Assembly (NCBI RefSeq): GCF_035946395.1
Contig: NZ_DASYZI010000210.1
Location: 1 to 35,625 of the forward strand
DNA: 35,625 nucleotides
Origin: Actinocrinis sp035946395
GTDB lineage: Bacteria > Actinomycetota > Actinomycetes > Streptomycetales > Catenulisporaceae
Direction of reading: 5' to 3'
Of the stretch, positions 16,083 through 23,605 are shown one piece after another. The position numbers and the translations under genes were made by a program. The notes under the pieces were generated by a model. That model searched no databases and was not told where the DNA came from. It worked only from the letters and a program-made list of their open reading frames with translations. Position 1 is the stretch's first letter; each line of letters opens with the position of its first letter.

Positions 16083-18477
16083 AGTCCGCACTCCCGCCGC
16101 GTCACGCAGCCATCGGCGCTCGCGCGCGCCACGGTGGAAGCTCCCGGCGCCGCGCCGGATCCCGCGCCCACGTGCGATCCGGGCGAAGGTCGTCGGCCTG
16201 CTCGCGATCCCGATCGTCTCGTTGATGACGCTGTGGGGCCTGGCAGCGGTCCAGGCCGCGCAGACCGTGTACACGCTGACCGAACTCAAGCAGCTCAGCG
16301 CGGCGGTTCACACGCCGACCGACGACGTCGTCAGCGCTCTTCAACGCGAACGCATCGGCGTCGCGTGGTTCCTGGGCACCGCCGGTTCAGTGCGGCCGGA
16401 CGCGACGCTGACGGCGATGTACACGGCAACCGACTCGGCGGCCGGCACGTTGCGAACCGGCGCGGGCACCTCCGCCGCCGCGGCGGCGGGACTCGGCGCG
16501 GACGTCGGCGAACGCATCAGTACCCTGCTCGACGACCTGGCCGCGCTGCCCGCGCTGCGCGGCGAGGCGGCCAAGCGGCAGGTGACCTGGGCCACCGCAC
16601 AAGCGGGCTACACAAAGGCGATCGAGGACGCGCTCGCTCTGGACGGCGGCCTCGCCGCGGCACTCGACCACGCCGGGCAGGGCGGCCAGTCGGCGTCCGA
16701 GGCGTGGGCCGTCATCGACGTGGCGCGTTCCCGGGAGATGCTCGCCCGCCAAGCCGCGATCGTGGCCAACGCGCGCGCGGGCGGCAGTGGCCTGAGCCCG
16801 GACGGCTACCGGCAGTTCGCCGGCGCCTGCTACAGCCAGTACGAACTCGAACAGGCCGCGCTACCCGAACTGCGCGCCGCCGACGCCGCGACGTACCGTC
16901 AGGCCACGTCGACGGCGGCCTACAAGCGGCTGCGCACCGCTCAGCAGACGCTGCTGGAAGCCGGTGATCAGGCCACGAACAACGGTGACACGAACAGCAG
17001 TGGCACAAACAACAGCGGCAACCTGGGCTCCGCCGACGGCGTGGACGTCGCCAACGCCGAAGACGCGTGGGCTTCATCGGCGCCGACAGCCCTCAGCGAT
17101 CTCGGCGATGTGGTGACGGCGGCCGGAACGGCGGCGATCGCAGGAGTCGATCCGTACCGGCACGCGCTGGCGACGAAGGCAGGCGTCGGCGTGTTGCTCG
17201 GCCTGATCGCGCTGGTCGCCTGCCTGCTGGTGTCGGTCTGGATCGGCCGCGGGCTGGTGTTGGAGCTGGTCGGGCTGCGCGACGCGGCGCTCGACCTGGC
17301 CCGGCGGCGGCTGCCGCGCGCGATCTCCCGGCTGCGGGCCGGGGAGGCGGTGGACCTGGAGGCCGAGGCGCGGGCCGTGGCGTGGTCCGGCGCGGACGCG
17401 CGCGACGAGGTCGGTCAGGTGGCGCAGGCCCTGGCCGGCGTGCACCACGCGGCGTTGCGTGCCGCGCTGGACCGGGCCGAGGCGATCAGCGGCGTGTCCG
17501 CGGTGTTCTTGAACCTGGCCAGGCGCAGCCAGGCGCTGCTGCATCGGCAGCTGGCCCTGCTCGACGGGATGGAGCGCCGGATCGACGACGCACGCGACCT
17601 TGAGGACCTGTTCCGCCTCGACCACCTGGCCACCCGGATGCGGCGGCACGCCGAGGGCCTGATCATCATGTCCGGCGCGGCGCCGGGTCGTGGCTGGCGC
17701 AGGCCCGCGCCGCTGGTGGACGTGGTGCGCGGGGCGGTCGCAGAGGTCGAGGATTACGCACGCGTGGACGTGCTGCGGATGCCGGAGGCATACGTCGCAG
17801 GGGCCGTCATCGCGGACCTGACCCATCTGCTCGCCGAACTGGTGGAGAACGCGACCGCCTTCTCACCGCCGCACGCACGCGTGCAGGTGCTGGGTTCGCC
17901 GGTCGCCGCCGGGTACGCGGTGGAGATCGCGGACCGCGGGCTCGGTATGGGCGTCGAGGCGATGACCGAAGCGAACCGGCGGATCGCGAGCACCCGGCAG
18001 GACGACCTGTTCGACAGCGACCGGCTGGGGCTGTTCGTGGTCAGCCGACTGGCCCGGCGGCACGGTATCAGGGTCGCGCTACAACGGTCGGGGCACGGCG
18101 GGACGACGGCCGTGGTGCTGCTTCCCAGTGTGCTGTTGGAGGCGAGCCCGACGCCGGTGCCGAAGGCGGCGCTCGAAAGGCGCGTATCGGTCGCACGCGA
18201 GCCGGTGCTCGTGAGTGCGGGAACCGTGAGCGCAGGAACGACGAGTGCAGATACGACGTCAGCAGGCTCGCAGGCAGCTGACGGTCTCCCCCGCCGGGTG
18301 CGGCAAGCCAGCCTCGCGCCGGGGCTGCGCGGCGAGCCGGAATCACCATCGCCGGCCGAGAACGAAGACGATCCGTCTCCCCGCTCCCCCGAACAGGCGC
18401 GCGTGACGATGTCCGCGTACCAGAAAGGCTGGTCGCTCGGCCGCGCCTCATCCGAATCCGCGTCCCACGACGGCTGA
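16075..18477 (+). CDS. cvnA: Conservon sensor kinase-like protein CvnA
   Basis: An 800-residue membrane histidine-kinase-like protein, first member of a conservon (CvnA-D), the actinobacterial module in which a membrane kinase-like protein assembles with a roadblock protein, a DUF742 protein and a small GTPase. Order: transmembrane helix 39-62; extracytoplasmic nitrate-sensor-like helical domain (about 65-365); second helix 370-390; HAMP-like region; helical segment with FRLDHLATRMRRH; then the ATP-binding domain with N-box ELVENAT (Asn592), ADRGLGM, GLFVVSRLARRHG and GGTTAVV. The C-terminal 100 residues are Ser/Thr/Ala-rich and contain a 5-residue repeat (VSAGT, VSAGT, TSADT). Its start overlaps the MHYT gene. 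Ligand and physiological output are unknown. Confidence 0.88.
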   Translation: MREVRTPAASRSHRRSRAPRWKLPAPRRIPRPRAIRAKVVGLLAIPIVSLMTLWGLAAVQAAQTVYTLTELKQLSAAVHTPTDDVVSALQRERIGVAWFLGTAGSVRPDATLTAMYTATDSAAGTLRTGAGTSAAAAAGLGADVGERISTLLDDLAALPALRGEAAKRQVTWATAQAGYTKAIEDALALDGGLAAALDHAGQGGQSASEAWAVIDVARSREMLARQAAIVANARAGGSGLSPDGYRQFAGACYSQYELEQAALPELRAADAATYRQATSTAAYKRLRTAQQTLLEAGDQATNNGDTNSSGTNNSGNLGSADGVDVANAEDAWASSAPTALSDLGDVVTAAGTAAIAGVDPYRHALATKAGVGVLLGLIALVACLLVSVWIGRGLVLELVGLRDAALDLARRRLPRAISRLRAGEAVDLEAEARAVAWSGADARDEVGQVAQALAGVHHAALRAALDRAEAISGVSAVFLNLARRSQALLHRQLALLDGMERRIDDARDLEDLFRLDHLATRMRRHAEGLIIMSGAAPGRGWRRPAPLVDVVRGAVAEVEDYARVDVLRMPEAYVAGAVIADLTHLLAELVENATAFSPPHARVQVLGSPVAAGYAVEIADRGLGMGVEAMTEANRRIASTRQDDLFDSDRLGLFVVSRLARRHGIRVALQRSGHGGTTAVVLLPSVLLEASPTPVPKAALERRVSVAREPVLVSAGTVSAGTTSADTTSAGSQAADGLPRRVRQASLAPGLRGEPESPSPAENEDDPSPRSPEQARVTMSAYQKGWSLGRASSESASHDG

Positions 18478-18485
18478 CCGTCGCC

Positions 18486-18607
18486 GTGCCAGACCGCCGT
18501 ATCAGATCACGGTGTCAGACCGCTGTGTCAGACCGCTGCGTCAGGTCACAGTGTCAGATCACTGTGCCGGGTCAGATCACGGTGCCGAATCACACGTCCA
18601 GATCACC
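18486..18607. repeat. 13-bp degenerate tandem repeat between cvnA and cvnB
   Basis: About nine head-to-tail units with a 13-bp period, e.g. GTATCAGATCACG, GTGTCAGACCGCT (twice in a row), GCGTCAGGTCACA, GTGTCAGATCACT; one unit is interrupted near 18564-18570. They fill nearly all of the gap between the kinase stop and the roadblock gene. No spacers, so not CRISPR. Function unknown. Confidence 0.8.
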
Positions 18608-18650
18608 TCTCCCCTTCGCTGTGTCCAGATGACCGCGCCATGGAGGCCCG

Positions 18651-19094
18651 ATGTCCCTCACCGCCAATCCCGGCGGCGTCAACACCGGCGGTGAGCTCGG
18701 CTGGCTGCTCGACGAGTTGGCCGCCGGCGTCCCGTCGATCCGGCACGCGGTGCTGCTGTCCACCGACGGCTTGGCCGTAGCCGCGACCGCCGGTCTGCCC
18801 CGCGAGGACGGCGAGCATCTGGCCGCCATCGCCTCCGGCTTCCACAGTCTGGCGAAGGGCGCCGGGCGGCACTTCGAGGTCGGAACGGTGCGCCAGACGA
18901 TGGTGGAGTTCGACGGCGGGTTCCTGTTCGTGGTCGCGGCGGGCGGCGGCACCTGCCTGGCGGCGTTCAGCAACCCGGAGGGCGACGTCGGCCTGATCGC
19001 CTACGAACTGGCCCGGCTGGTGCGGCGAGTAGGCGAGCATTTGTTCACACCGCCACGTTCCGGGAGCGGCTCCGGCGCGGGCGCCGTGCCATGA
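18651..19094 (+). CDS. cvnB: Conservon roadblock/LC7 protein CvnB
   Basis: A 147-residue cytoplasmic protein of the roadblock/LC7 (MglB-like) family. The fold is suggested by LGWLLDELAAGVPSIRHAVLLSTDGLAVA at residues about 9-40 and by the central FLFVVAAGGGTCLAAFSNPEGDVGLIAYELARL. In conservons this protein associates with the GTPase CvnD and the kinase-like CvnA, and MglB relatives act as GTPase-activating partners. ATG 18651 follows GGAGG by 5 nt. It overlaps the next gene by 4 nt (ATGA). Confidence 0.9.
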   Translation: MSLTANPGGVNTGGELGWLLDELAAGVPSIRHAVLLSTDGLAVAATAGLPREDGEHLAAIASGFHSLAKGAGRHFEVGTVRQTMVEFDGGFLFVVAAGGGTCLAAFSNPEGDVGLIAYELARLVRRVGEHLFTPPRSGSGSGAGAVP

Positions 19095-19618
19095 ACAACA
19101 GCCCCACGAGTGGCGGCGCGGTGTACAACAACCCAGCGAACGACGGCCCCGTGAACGGCAGACCCGTGAATAGCGGTCCCAGTCCCATGAACGGCGGCTG
19201 GCCGGCGGATCACGAACGCTCGGCACAGTGGTCCAATTCGGCGCAATGGTCCGACTCGGCACAGTGGTACGACGAGGACGCCGGGCCGCTCGTGCGACTG
19301 TACGCGCTCACCCGCGGCCGTGCGCGCGCCGATGATCAGATCTTCAACCTGATGACGTTGGTCACCGCCCAAAGCGGTCCGTACGACGATCCGACACTCG
19401 GCCCCGAACAGGCGCGAGTGCTCGCGCTGTGCCGGCACGTGCCGCAGCCGGTGGCCGAGATCGCGTCCCGCTGCGACCTGCCGCTGGGCGTGACCCGGGT
19501 GCTGCTGGGCGACCTGCTGGAGATCGGACACATCAGGGTCCGCCAACCGGCCGCGCCGGCCGACGTGTTCGACGAACGCATCCTGCAGGAGGTGATCGAT
19601 GGTCTTCGCGCGCTCTGA
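19091..19618 (+). CDS. cvnC: Conservon DUF742 protein CvnC
   Basis: A 175-residue protein with a C-terminal DUF742 domain (about 60-175) that looks like a winged helix; PLVRLYALTRGRA, then VAEIASRCDLPLGVTRVLLGDLLEIGHI, are family features. The N-terminal 60 residues are low-complexity, rich in Asn/Gly/Pro, and hold a 6-residue repeat (SAQWSN, SAQWSD, SAQWYD). It starts inside the end of cvnB (4-nt overlap) and overlaps cvnD by 20 nt, so the whole set is translationally coupled. Its role within conservons is poorly known. Confidence 0.9.
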   Translation: MNNSPTSGGAVYNNPANDGPVNGRPVNSGPSPMNGGWPADHERSAQWSNSAQWSDSAQWYDEDAGPLVRLYALTRGRARADDQIFNLMTLVTAQSGPYDDPTLGPEQARVLALCRHVPQPVAEIASRCDLPLGVTRVLLGDLLEIGHIRVRQPAAPADVFDERILQEVIDGLRAL

Positions 19619-20471
19619 CCACGGGTCCGGCCGCCGCCGCGCACCCGGCGGCGGCACGGCGCATCAGGACACCGGGATATTTCAAGGCACAGGGTTGTTC
19701 CAAGATGCCGGGTTGTTTCAAGACACGGGGTTGTTTCAAGACACAGGGTTGTACCAGGACTCCGGGCCGTATCAGGACTCGGCCTCGCATGAGGGCACCG
19801 GACTGTATGAGGGCACCGGGTTGCATGAGAACACTGCGTCGTATGAGGACACTGCGTCGTCGTGTCGGGACACCGGCCATGAGGCCGAACCGTTCGTCGC
19901 GCTCAAGATCCTCGTCGCAGGCGGCTTCGGTGCCGGCAAGACGACGCTCGTCGGCGCGGTGAGCGAGATCAGGCCGCTGCGTACCGAGGAGACGATGACC
20001 GAGGCGGGGCGGGACGTGGACCAGACCGCGGGGGTCGAGCGCAAGTACACCACCACGGTGGCGATGGACTTCGGCCGGATCACCATCCGCGACGGACTCG
20101 CGCTGTACCTGTTCGGCACGCCCGGTCAGGACCGCTTCTGGTTCCTGTGGGACGAACTGGCACAGGGCGCGCTCGGCGCGGTGGTGCTGGCCGATACGCG
20201 CAGGCTGGCCGACTGCTTCCCCGCGGTGGACTTCTTCGAGCGCCGGCGCATCCCGTTCGCGGTGGCCGTCAACTGCTTCGACGGCGCCCGCCGGTTCACG
20301 CCGCAGGAGGTCGGCGAGGCGCTGAACCTCGAAGCGCGAACCCCGGTGGTGCTGTGCGACGCCCGGCAGCGCGCCTCCGGCAAGCAGGTGCTGATCGCGC
20401 TGGTCGAACACGCGAGCCGGCTTCACACGGCGATGCGGCACCAATCCGCCGATCCGCCGCCGCACTGGTGA
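19599..20471 (+). CDS. cvnD: Conservon small GTPase CvnD with repeat-rich N-terminal extension
   Basis: A 290-residue Ras/MglA-like GTPase. The GTPase domain starts near residue 100: P-loop GGFGAGKTT (108 onward), switch II region LFGTPGQDRF, and AVNCFD in place of the usual NKxD base-binding motif. CvnD proteins are normally about 190-200 residues; this one carries roughly 100 extra N-terminal residues, of which residues 24-89 are eleven six-residue repeats of the type DTGLFQ. The ATG at 19599 lies within the end of cvnC, the usual conservon layout, and no better start is seen closer to the P-loop. The repeats are in frame throughout, so the extension is probably translated. It could be a flexible tether or a protein-binding surface. 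Confidence 0.88.
   Translation: MVFARSDHGSGRRRAPGGGTAHQDTGIFQGTGLFQDAGLFQDTGLFQDTGLYQDSGPYQDSASHEGTGLYEGTGLHENTASYEDTASSCRDTGHEAEPFVALKILVAGGFGAGKTTLVGAVSEIRPLRTEETMTEAGRDVDQTAGVERKYTTTVAMDFGRITIRDGLALYLFGTPGQDRFWFLWDELAQGALGAVVLADTRRLADCFPAVDFFERRRIPFAVAVNCFDGARRFTPQEVGEALNLEARTPVVLCDARQRASGKQVLIALVEHASRLHTAMRHQSADPPPHW
19668..19865 (+). repeat. 18-bp coding tandem repeat in cvnD
   Basis: Eleven consecutive 18-bp units encode hexapeptides that drift along the array: DTGIFQ, GTGLFQ, DAGLFQ, DTGLFQ, DTGLYQ, DSGPYQ, DSASHE, GTGLYE, GTGLHE, NTASYE, DTASSC. Neighbouring units are the most alike, as expected for growth by slippage or unequal exchange. Reading frame is preserved in every unit. Confidence 0.9.
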
Positions 20472-20523
20472 TCCCCGGTCGCAGCCGACACGCTCATGAC
20501 CGGACGGCGCGGGGCGACGGCGG

Positions 20524-21108
20524 TCACGATCGGGGCACCGAGGTCGGCAGCGGATGGTCGGGGTCGAGTGCGGGAAGTCCGTCCAGGCTCCTGGCGTTGA
20601 CCCCGGCGACGCGCTCGGCCCATTCCTCGGGGGTGCGCGTCGCGTGGACCTTGTCGAGCACCGGCCGCTCGTCGACCAACTCCATGTACGGGACCGCATA
20701 CCCGCAGGAGTCGGCGACCCGCTCGACGTCGATCAGGATGATCGAGCGCAGGCCCGGGTGTTCGAGGTTGAAGCGCGGGGCGAGCGCGGCGAACTCGGGG
20801 TCGTCCGCTCGCAGGACCCTGCCGTGACCGTGCAGCCGCAGGATGCGCGAGTTGCGGGTGAAGGAGCAGAACATCACCACGATCCGGCCGTTCTGCTTGA
20901 CGTGCGCGATGGTCTCCGCCCCGGAGCCGAACAGGTCCAGGTACGCGACGGTGCGCTCGTCGATGACGGCGAACGAGTCCCGGTAGCCCTTCGGCGAGAT
21001 GTTCACCAGGCCGTCGGCGCCGCTCGGCGCGGTGCCGACGAAGAACATCGGCTGAGCCTCGATGAACTCGCGGACGTCATCGTCGATCTCTGTGAAGGTG
21101 TGCGCCAT
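20524..21108 (-). CDS. Pyridoxamine 5'-phosphate oxidase-family (split-barrel) protein
   Basis: A 194-residue cytoplasmic protein of the FMN-binding split-barrel superfamily. Indicators are FFVGTAPSGADGLVNISPKG near residues 21-42, the following strand VAYLDLFGSG, and IVVMFCSF leading to LRLHGHGRV. Relatives bind FMN, F420 or haem; the reaction is not known and true PdxH activity is unlikely because the protein lacks the classical C-terminal signature. The ATG at 21108 has AGGGAG 6 nt upstream. It converges with cvnD; the 52-nt gap between them has no clear terminator. Confidence 0.78.
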   Translation of the reverse strand: MAHTFTEIDDDVREFIEAQPMFFVGTAPSGADGLVNISPKGYRDSFAVIDERTVAYLDLFGSGAETIAHVKQNGRIVVMFCSFTRNSRILRLHGHGRVLRADDPEFAALAPRFNLEHPGLRSIILIDVERVADSCGYAVPYMELVDERPVLDKVHATRTPEEWAERVAGVNARSLDGLPALDPDHPLPTSVPRS

Positions 21109-21189
21109 ACGCCGCTCCCTGCCTGCCGTTGCGTACCACGTCGTCGCCCCAGAGCCATGGTAAGGCCCGAAGCGCCCCGCGCCGCATAC

Positions 21190-21225
21190 GCTGTGGGGTG
21201 CATCACGCGTGATGCACCCCACAGC
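21190..21225 (-). terminator. Perfect 36-bp palindrome, terminator
   Basis: Two 18-nt arms (21190-21207 and 21208-21225) are exact reverse complements with no spacer, beginning GCTGTGGGGTGC. In the minus-strand direction it lies 25 nt after the stop of the arabinofuranosidase-like gene and about 80 nt before the split-barrel gene. That is the right place to end the first transcript. A dual role as binding site for a dimeric regulator is possible because the symmetry is complete. Confidence 0.75.
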
Positions 21226-21250
21226 CGGAACAGCGGTGTCACTCAGCTCG

Positions 21251-23350
21251 TCATGAGCTGTACGTCGTCGTGCAGACCGTTCCGTTGAGGCTGATCGCCG
21301 CGGGCGACGGATACGCCCCGGCCTCGTTGCCCACGAAACCGATGTTGAACGAGTTGCCGCCGTTGGGCGCCAGGTTCGCGTCCCAGTCGACGTTGGTGGC
21401 GTGCACGTTCTGGCCGCTCGACGTCCAGTTCGCGTTCCAGCCGGAGTTGAACGACTCGGTCGTGGCCGGGAAGCTGAAGGTCAGCGTCCAGCCGTTGATC
21501 GCGCTCGGCCCGGTGTTGGTGATGGTCAGCGAGGCGACGTAGCCGCTGCCCCACGACGTCGTGATCTGATAGTTCACGGCGCACGTGCTGTTGCTCGGCG
21601 TGCTCGTGGTGAAGCTCACCGGAACCGACGCCCGCGACAGGTTGCCCATCTGGTCCGTCGCCAGCACGTTGATCGTGTAGCCGGTGCCGGGCACCAGGTT
21701 GTACAGCGTCGCGGAGGTCGAGTTCGACTCGGCCAGCAACTGGCTGGTCGTGCCGAACTGCTGGTAGACCTCGTACCGGGCCACCTGGCCGCCGCTCGAC
21801 GGCGTCCAGCTGATCGTGGCCTGGCTGCCGGTGACCCCGGACGCCGCCGGCGCGCCGGGAGCCGTCAGGGCGCTGACGCCGTTGCCGGAGGGCGTGAGCA
21901 CGACCGTCTCGATCGAGTACGGCGCGATCGTCTGGCTGCTGCTCGTGCCCTGCGACGCCGACGTGATCGAGCTCGCCTCGTCGCCGTAGGTGTAGACGGT
22001 CGGCGTCGCGGTGCTCGGCTGGTACCCGGTGTAGTGCAGGTTGACCGGATAGGCGTTGTTCGGGTCCTTGTTCACCAGCTGCACGGCCAGATCGCCGTTG
22101 GCCTGGAGCACCGCGTGCGCGCTCACCAGCGACTGGTCGGTCCCGGCGCGCACCATCTGGTCGCCCGGCCGCCCCAGCTTGCTCAGCATGCTGATCGCGA
22201 AGTACGGCGGGAACGGGGTGTTGAGGGCCGGCTCGCACACCGAGCCGGTGCAGGTGGCGCTGGACAGGACGCCCCAGTCGTTGTAGTCGGTGGCGCCGTC
22301 GGGTGCGGTGCTGATGGTGCCCGCGCCGTTGTGCGTGTCCCACCAGTCCACGTTGAACACGCCCTGCTCCAGCGCGGTCATGTACGAGTCGGCGCCGAAC
22401 AGCGCGTCGGGCTGCGTCGTGGTGTCGACGCCCGAGTTCATCTCGGTGAGCGCGATGCCGATGTTCGAAGCGTTCGACCCGGCGTACTGGTTGATCTCGC
22501 TGCGCAGCTGGGCCAACTCGCCGGTCAGCTGGCTCGGCTCGGACAGCGCGGTCGCGGCACCCTGGCCGTTCGGGTACCAGTGCACGATGGCGAAGTCGAT
22601 GGCCGATCCGGCGATCGAGAGCACCGTGCGGTTCCAGTCGTAGGCGTCGCCGCCGGCGACGGCGCCGTCCGGCCAGTTGCCCGGCAGTGTCAGCACGGCG
22701 CCGATCTTGATCGTCGGGTCGACGGCCTTCATCGCGGAGATGTACTGGAGCACGTTGTTCGCGTACGTCGCCGGGCTCTTGCTCGCGTGGTTGTCGGCTT
22801 CCCAGTCGGCGCCGTAGTAGCCGTTGCCGTAGTTCTCGTTGCCGATCTCCCAGTACTTGTCGCCGTAGCCCTTGGTGACGTTGGCGTACTGGACCCAGCC
22901 CGCCGCCTCGGCCGGCGTGCCGGTGCCGTAGTTGGCGATCAGGATCGGCTGCGCCCCGATCTTCTTCACGGTGCCCATGAAGGAGTCGAAGTCCGTGCCC
23001 GGCGCGACGTAGCCGCCGGGCGCCGTGTTCGTCTGCCAGTGGTAGATGTCGCCGTACGAGCCGCCGGGATAGCGCAGCATGCCGATTCCCGCCTGCGACA
23101 GCAGATTCTGCACCACGGGGACGTTCATCTGGTTGTCCCATACCGCGCTGTTGAGGCCGTAGCCGGTCGCGGGTATGGTGCCGAGTCCCTCGTGGGCGTT
23201 GACTGTGACGTTCACCGCGTTGACGGCCGACGCCGTCGCGCTCGCGCCGAGCGTTGCCGCGCCCGCCGGGGCCAGCGCCCCGGCCAGCGTGAGCGCGGCC
23301 GCCCCGGCGGTCCGCCGCAGCCAGCGAGCGCGCCTTGGTCCAGAGCTCAC
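21251..23350 (-). CDS. Secreted clan GH-A glycosidase, arabinofuranosidase-like, with FN3 and CBM2
   Basis: A 699-residue exported enzyme. Residues 1-42 are an Arg-rich signal sequence (RRARWLRRTAG), possibly Tat-type. The catalytic part (about 45-480) has clan GH-A landmarks: Glu172 in WEIGNENYG as acid/base and Glu303 in LTEMNSG as likely nucleophile, with MLRYPGGSYGDIYHW near the start of the barrel. Similar actinobacterial proteins are labelled alpha-L-arabinofuranosidase or cellulose-binding protein; I recall this from general knowledge and the true family is uncertain. A fibronectin type III domain (about 498-585) and a CBM2 (from Cys590) follow. The GTG start at 23350 has AAGGAG 6 nt upstream. 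It is divergent from the GH5 endoglucanase gene. Expected to attack arabinose-bearing wall polysaccharides. Confidence 0.75.
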   Translation of the reverse strand: MSSGPRRARWLRRTAGAAALTLAGALAPAGAATLGASATASAVNAVNVTVNAHEGLGTIPATGYGLNSAVWDNQMNVPVVQNLLSQAGIGMLRYPGGSYGDIYHWQTNTAPGGYVAPGTDFDSFMGTVKKIGAQPILIANYGTGTPAEAAGWVQYANVTKGYGDKYWEIGNENYGNGYYGADWEADNHASKSPATYANNVLQYISAMKAVDPTIKIGAVLTLPGNWPDGAVAGGDAYDWNRTVLSIAGSAIDFAIVHWYPNGQGAATALSEPSQLTGELAQLRSEINQYAGSNASNIGIALTEMNSGVDTTTQPDALFGADSYMTALEQGVFNVDWWDTHNGAGTISTAPDGATDYNDWGVLSSATCTGSVCEPALNTPFPPYFAISMLSKLGRPGDQMVRAGTDQSLVSAHAVLQANGDLAVQLVNKDPNNAYPVNLHYTGYQPSTATPTVYTYGDEASSITSASQGTSSSQTIAPYSIETVVLTPSGNGVSALTAPGAPAASGVTGSQATISWTPSSGGQVARYEVYQQFGTTSQLLAESNSTSATLYNLVPGTGYTINVLATDQMGNLSRASVPVSFTTSTPSNSTCAVNYQITTSWGSGYVASLTITNTGPSAINGWTLTFSFPATTESFNSGWNANWTSSGQNVHATNVDWDANLAPNGGNSFNIGFVGNEAGAYPSPAAISLNGTVCTTTYSS

Positions 23351-23520
23351 CTCGTACTCCTTCCGAACATCCGATCATCAGCACTCGGATCGTCGCGCCC
23401 GGCCGCCGAGAGCGTCAACGTCCTGTGAAACTTACACGCAGGCTGAGCATCGAAAACCGTCGAATTCGCAGGTCGCCGAACCGCTCGCGGCACCGGGCCG
23501 CACCCGCCTCGTCCGCGGTC

Positions 23521-23577
23521 TTGGAACATACCCGGCGGCTTCGTAGCTTCGGTGCACCGGCCGAATCGGTCGATTCG
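23521..23577 (+). promoter_or_regulatory. GH5 promoter with downstream inverted repeat
   Basis: TTGGAA (23521-23526), 17 nt, TAGCTT (23544-23549). The expected start of transcription near 23556 is followed at once by CGAATC-GGTC-GATTCG (23562-23577), a 6-bp inverted repeat with a 4-nt centre, well placed to act as an operator. It differs from the AAGCGCTT sites at the GH74 promoter, so the two genes may answer to different regulators. Confidence 0.5.
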
Positions 23578-23605
23578 AGCGGACGCCTCAAGGAGCGGTA
23601 TTTCC

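Noticed and set aside
18486..19865. CRISPR array
   Set aside because: The 13-bp and 18-bp repeats are directly adjacent with no spacers, and the second set is coding and in frame.
20472..20523. Terminator between cvnD and the split-barrel gene
   Set aside because: GC-rich but I could not find a stem longer than a few pairs.
21243..23384. 713-codon frame overlapping the arabinofuranosidase-like gene in another minus frame
   Set aside because: Arg-rich frame shadow; the 21251-23350 frame has signal peptide, catalytic Glu residues, FN3 and CBM2.
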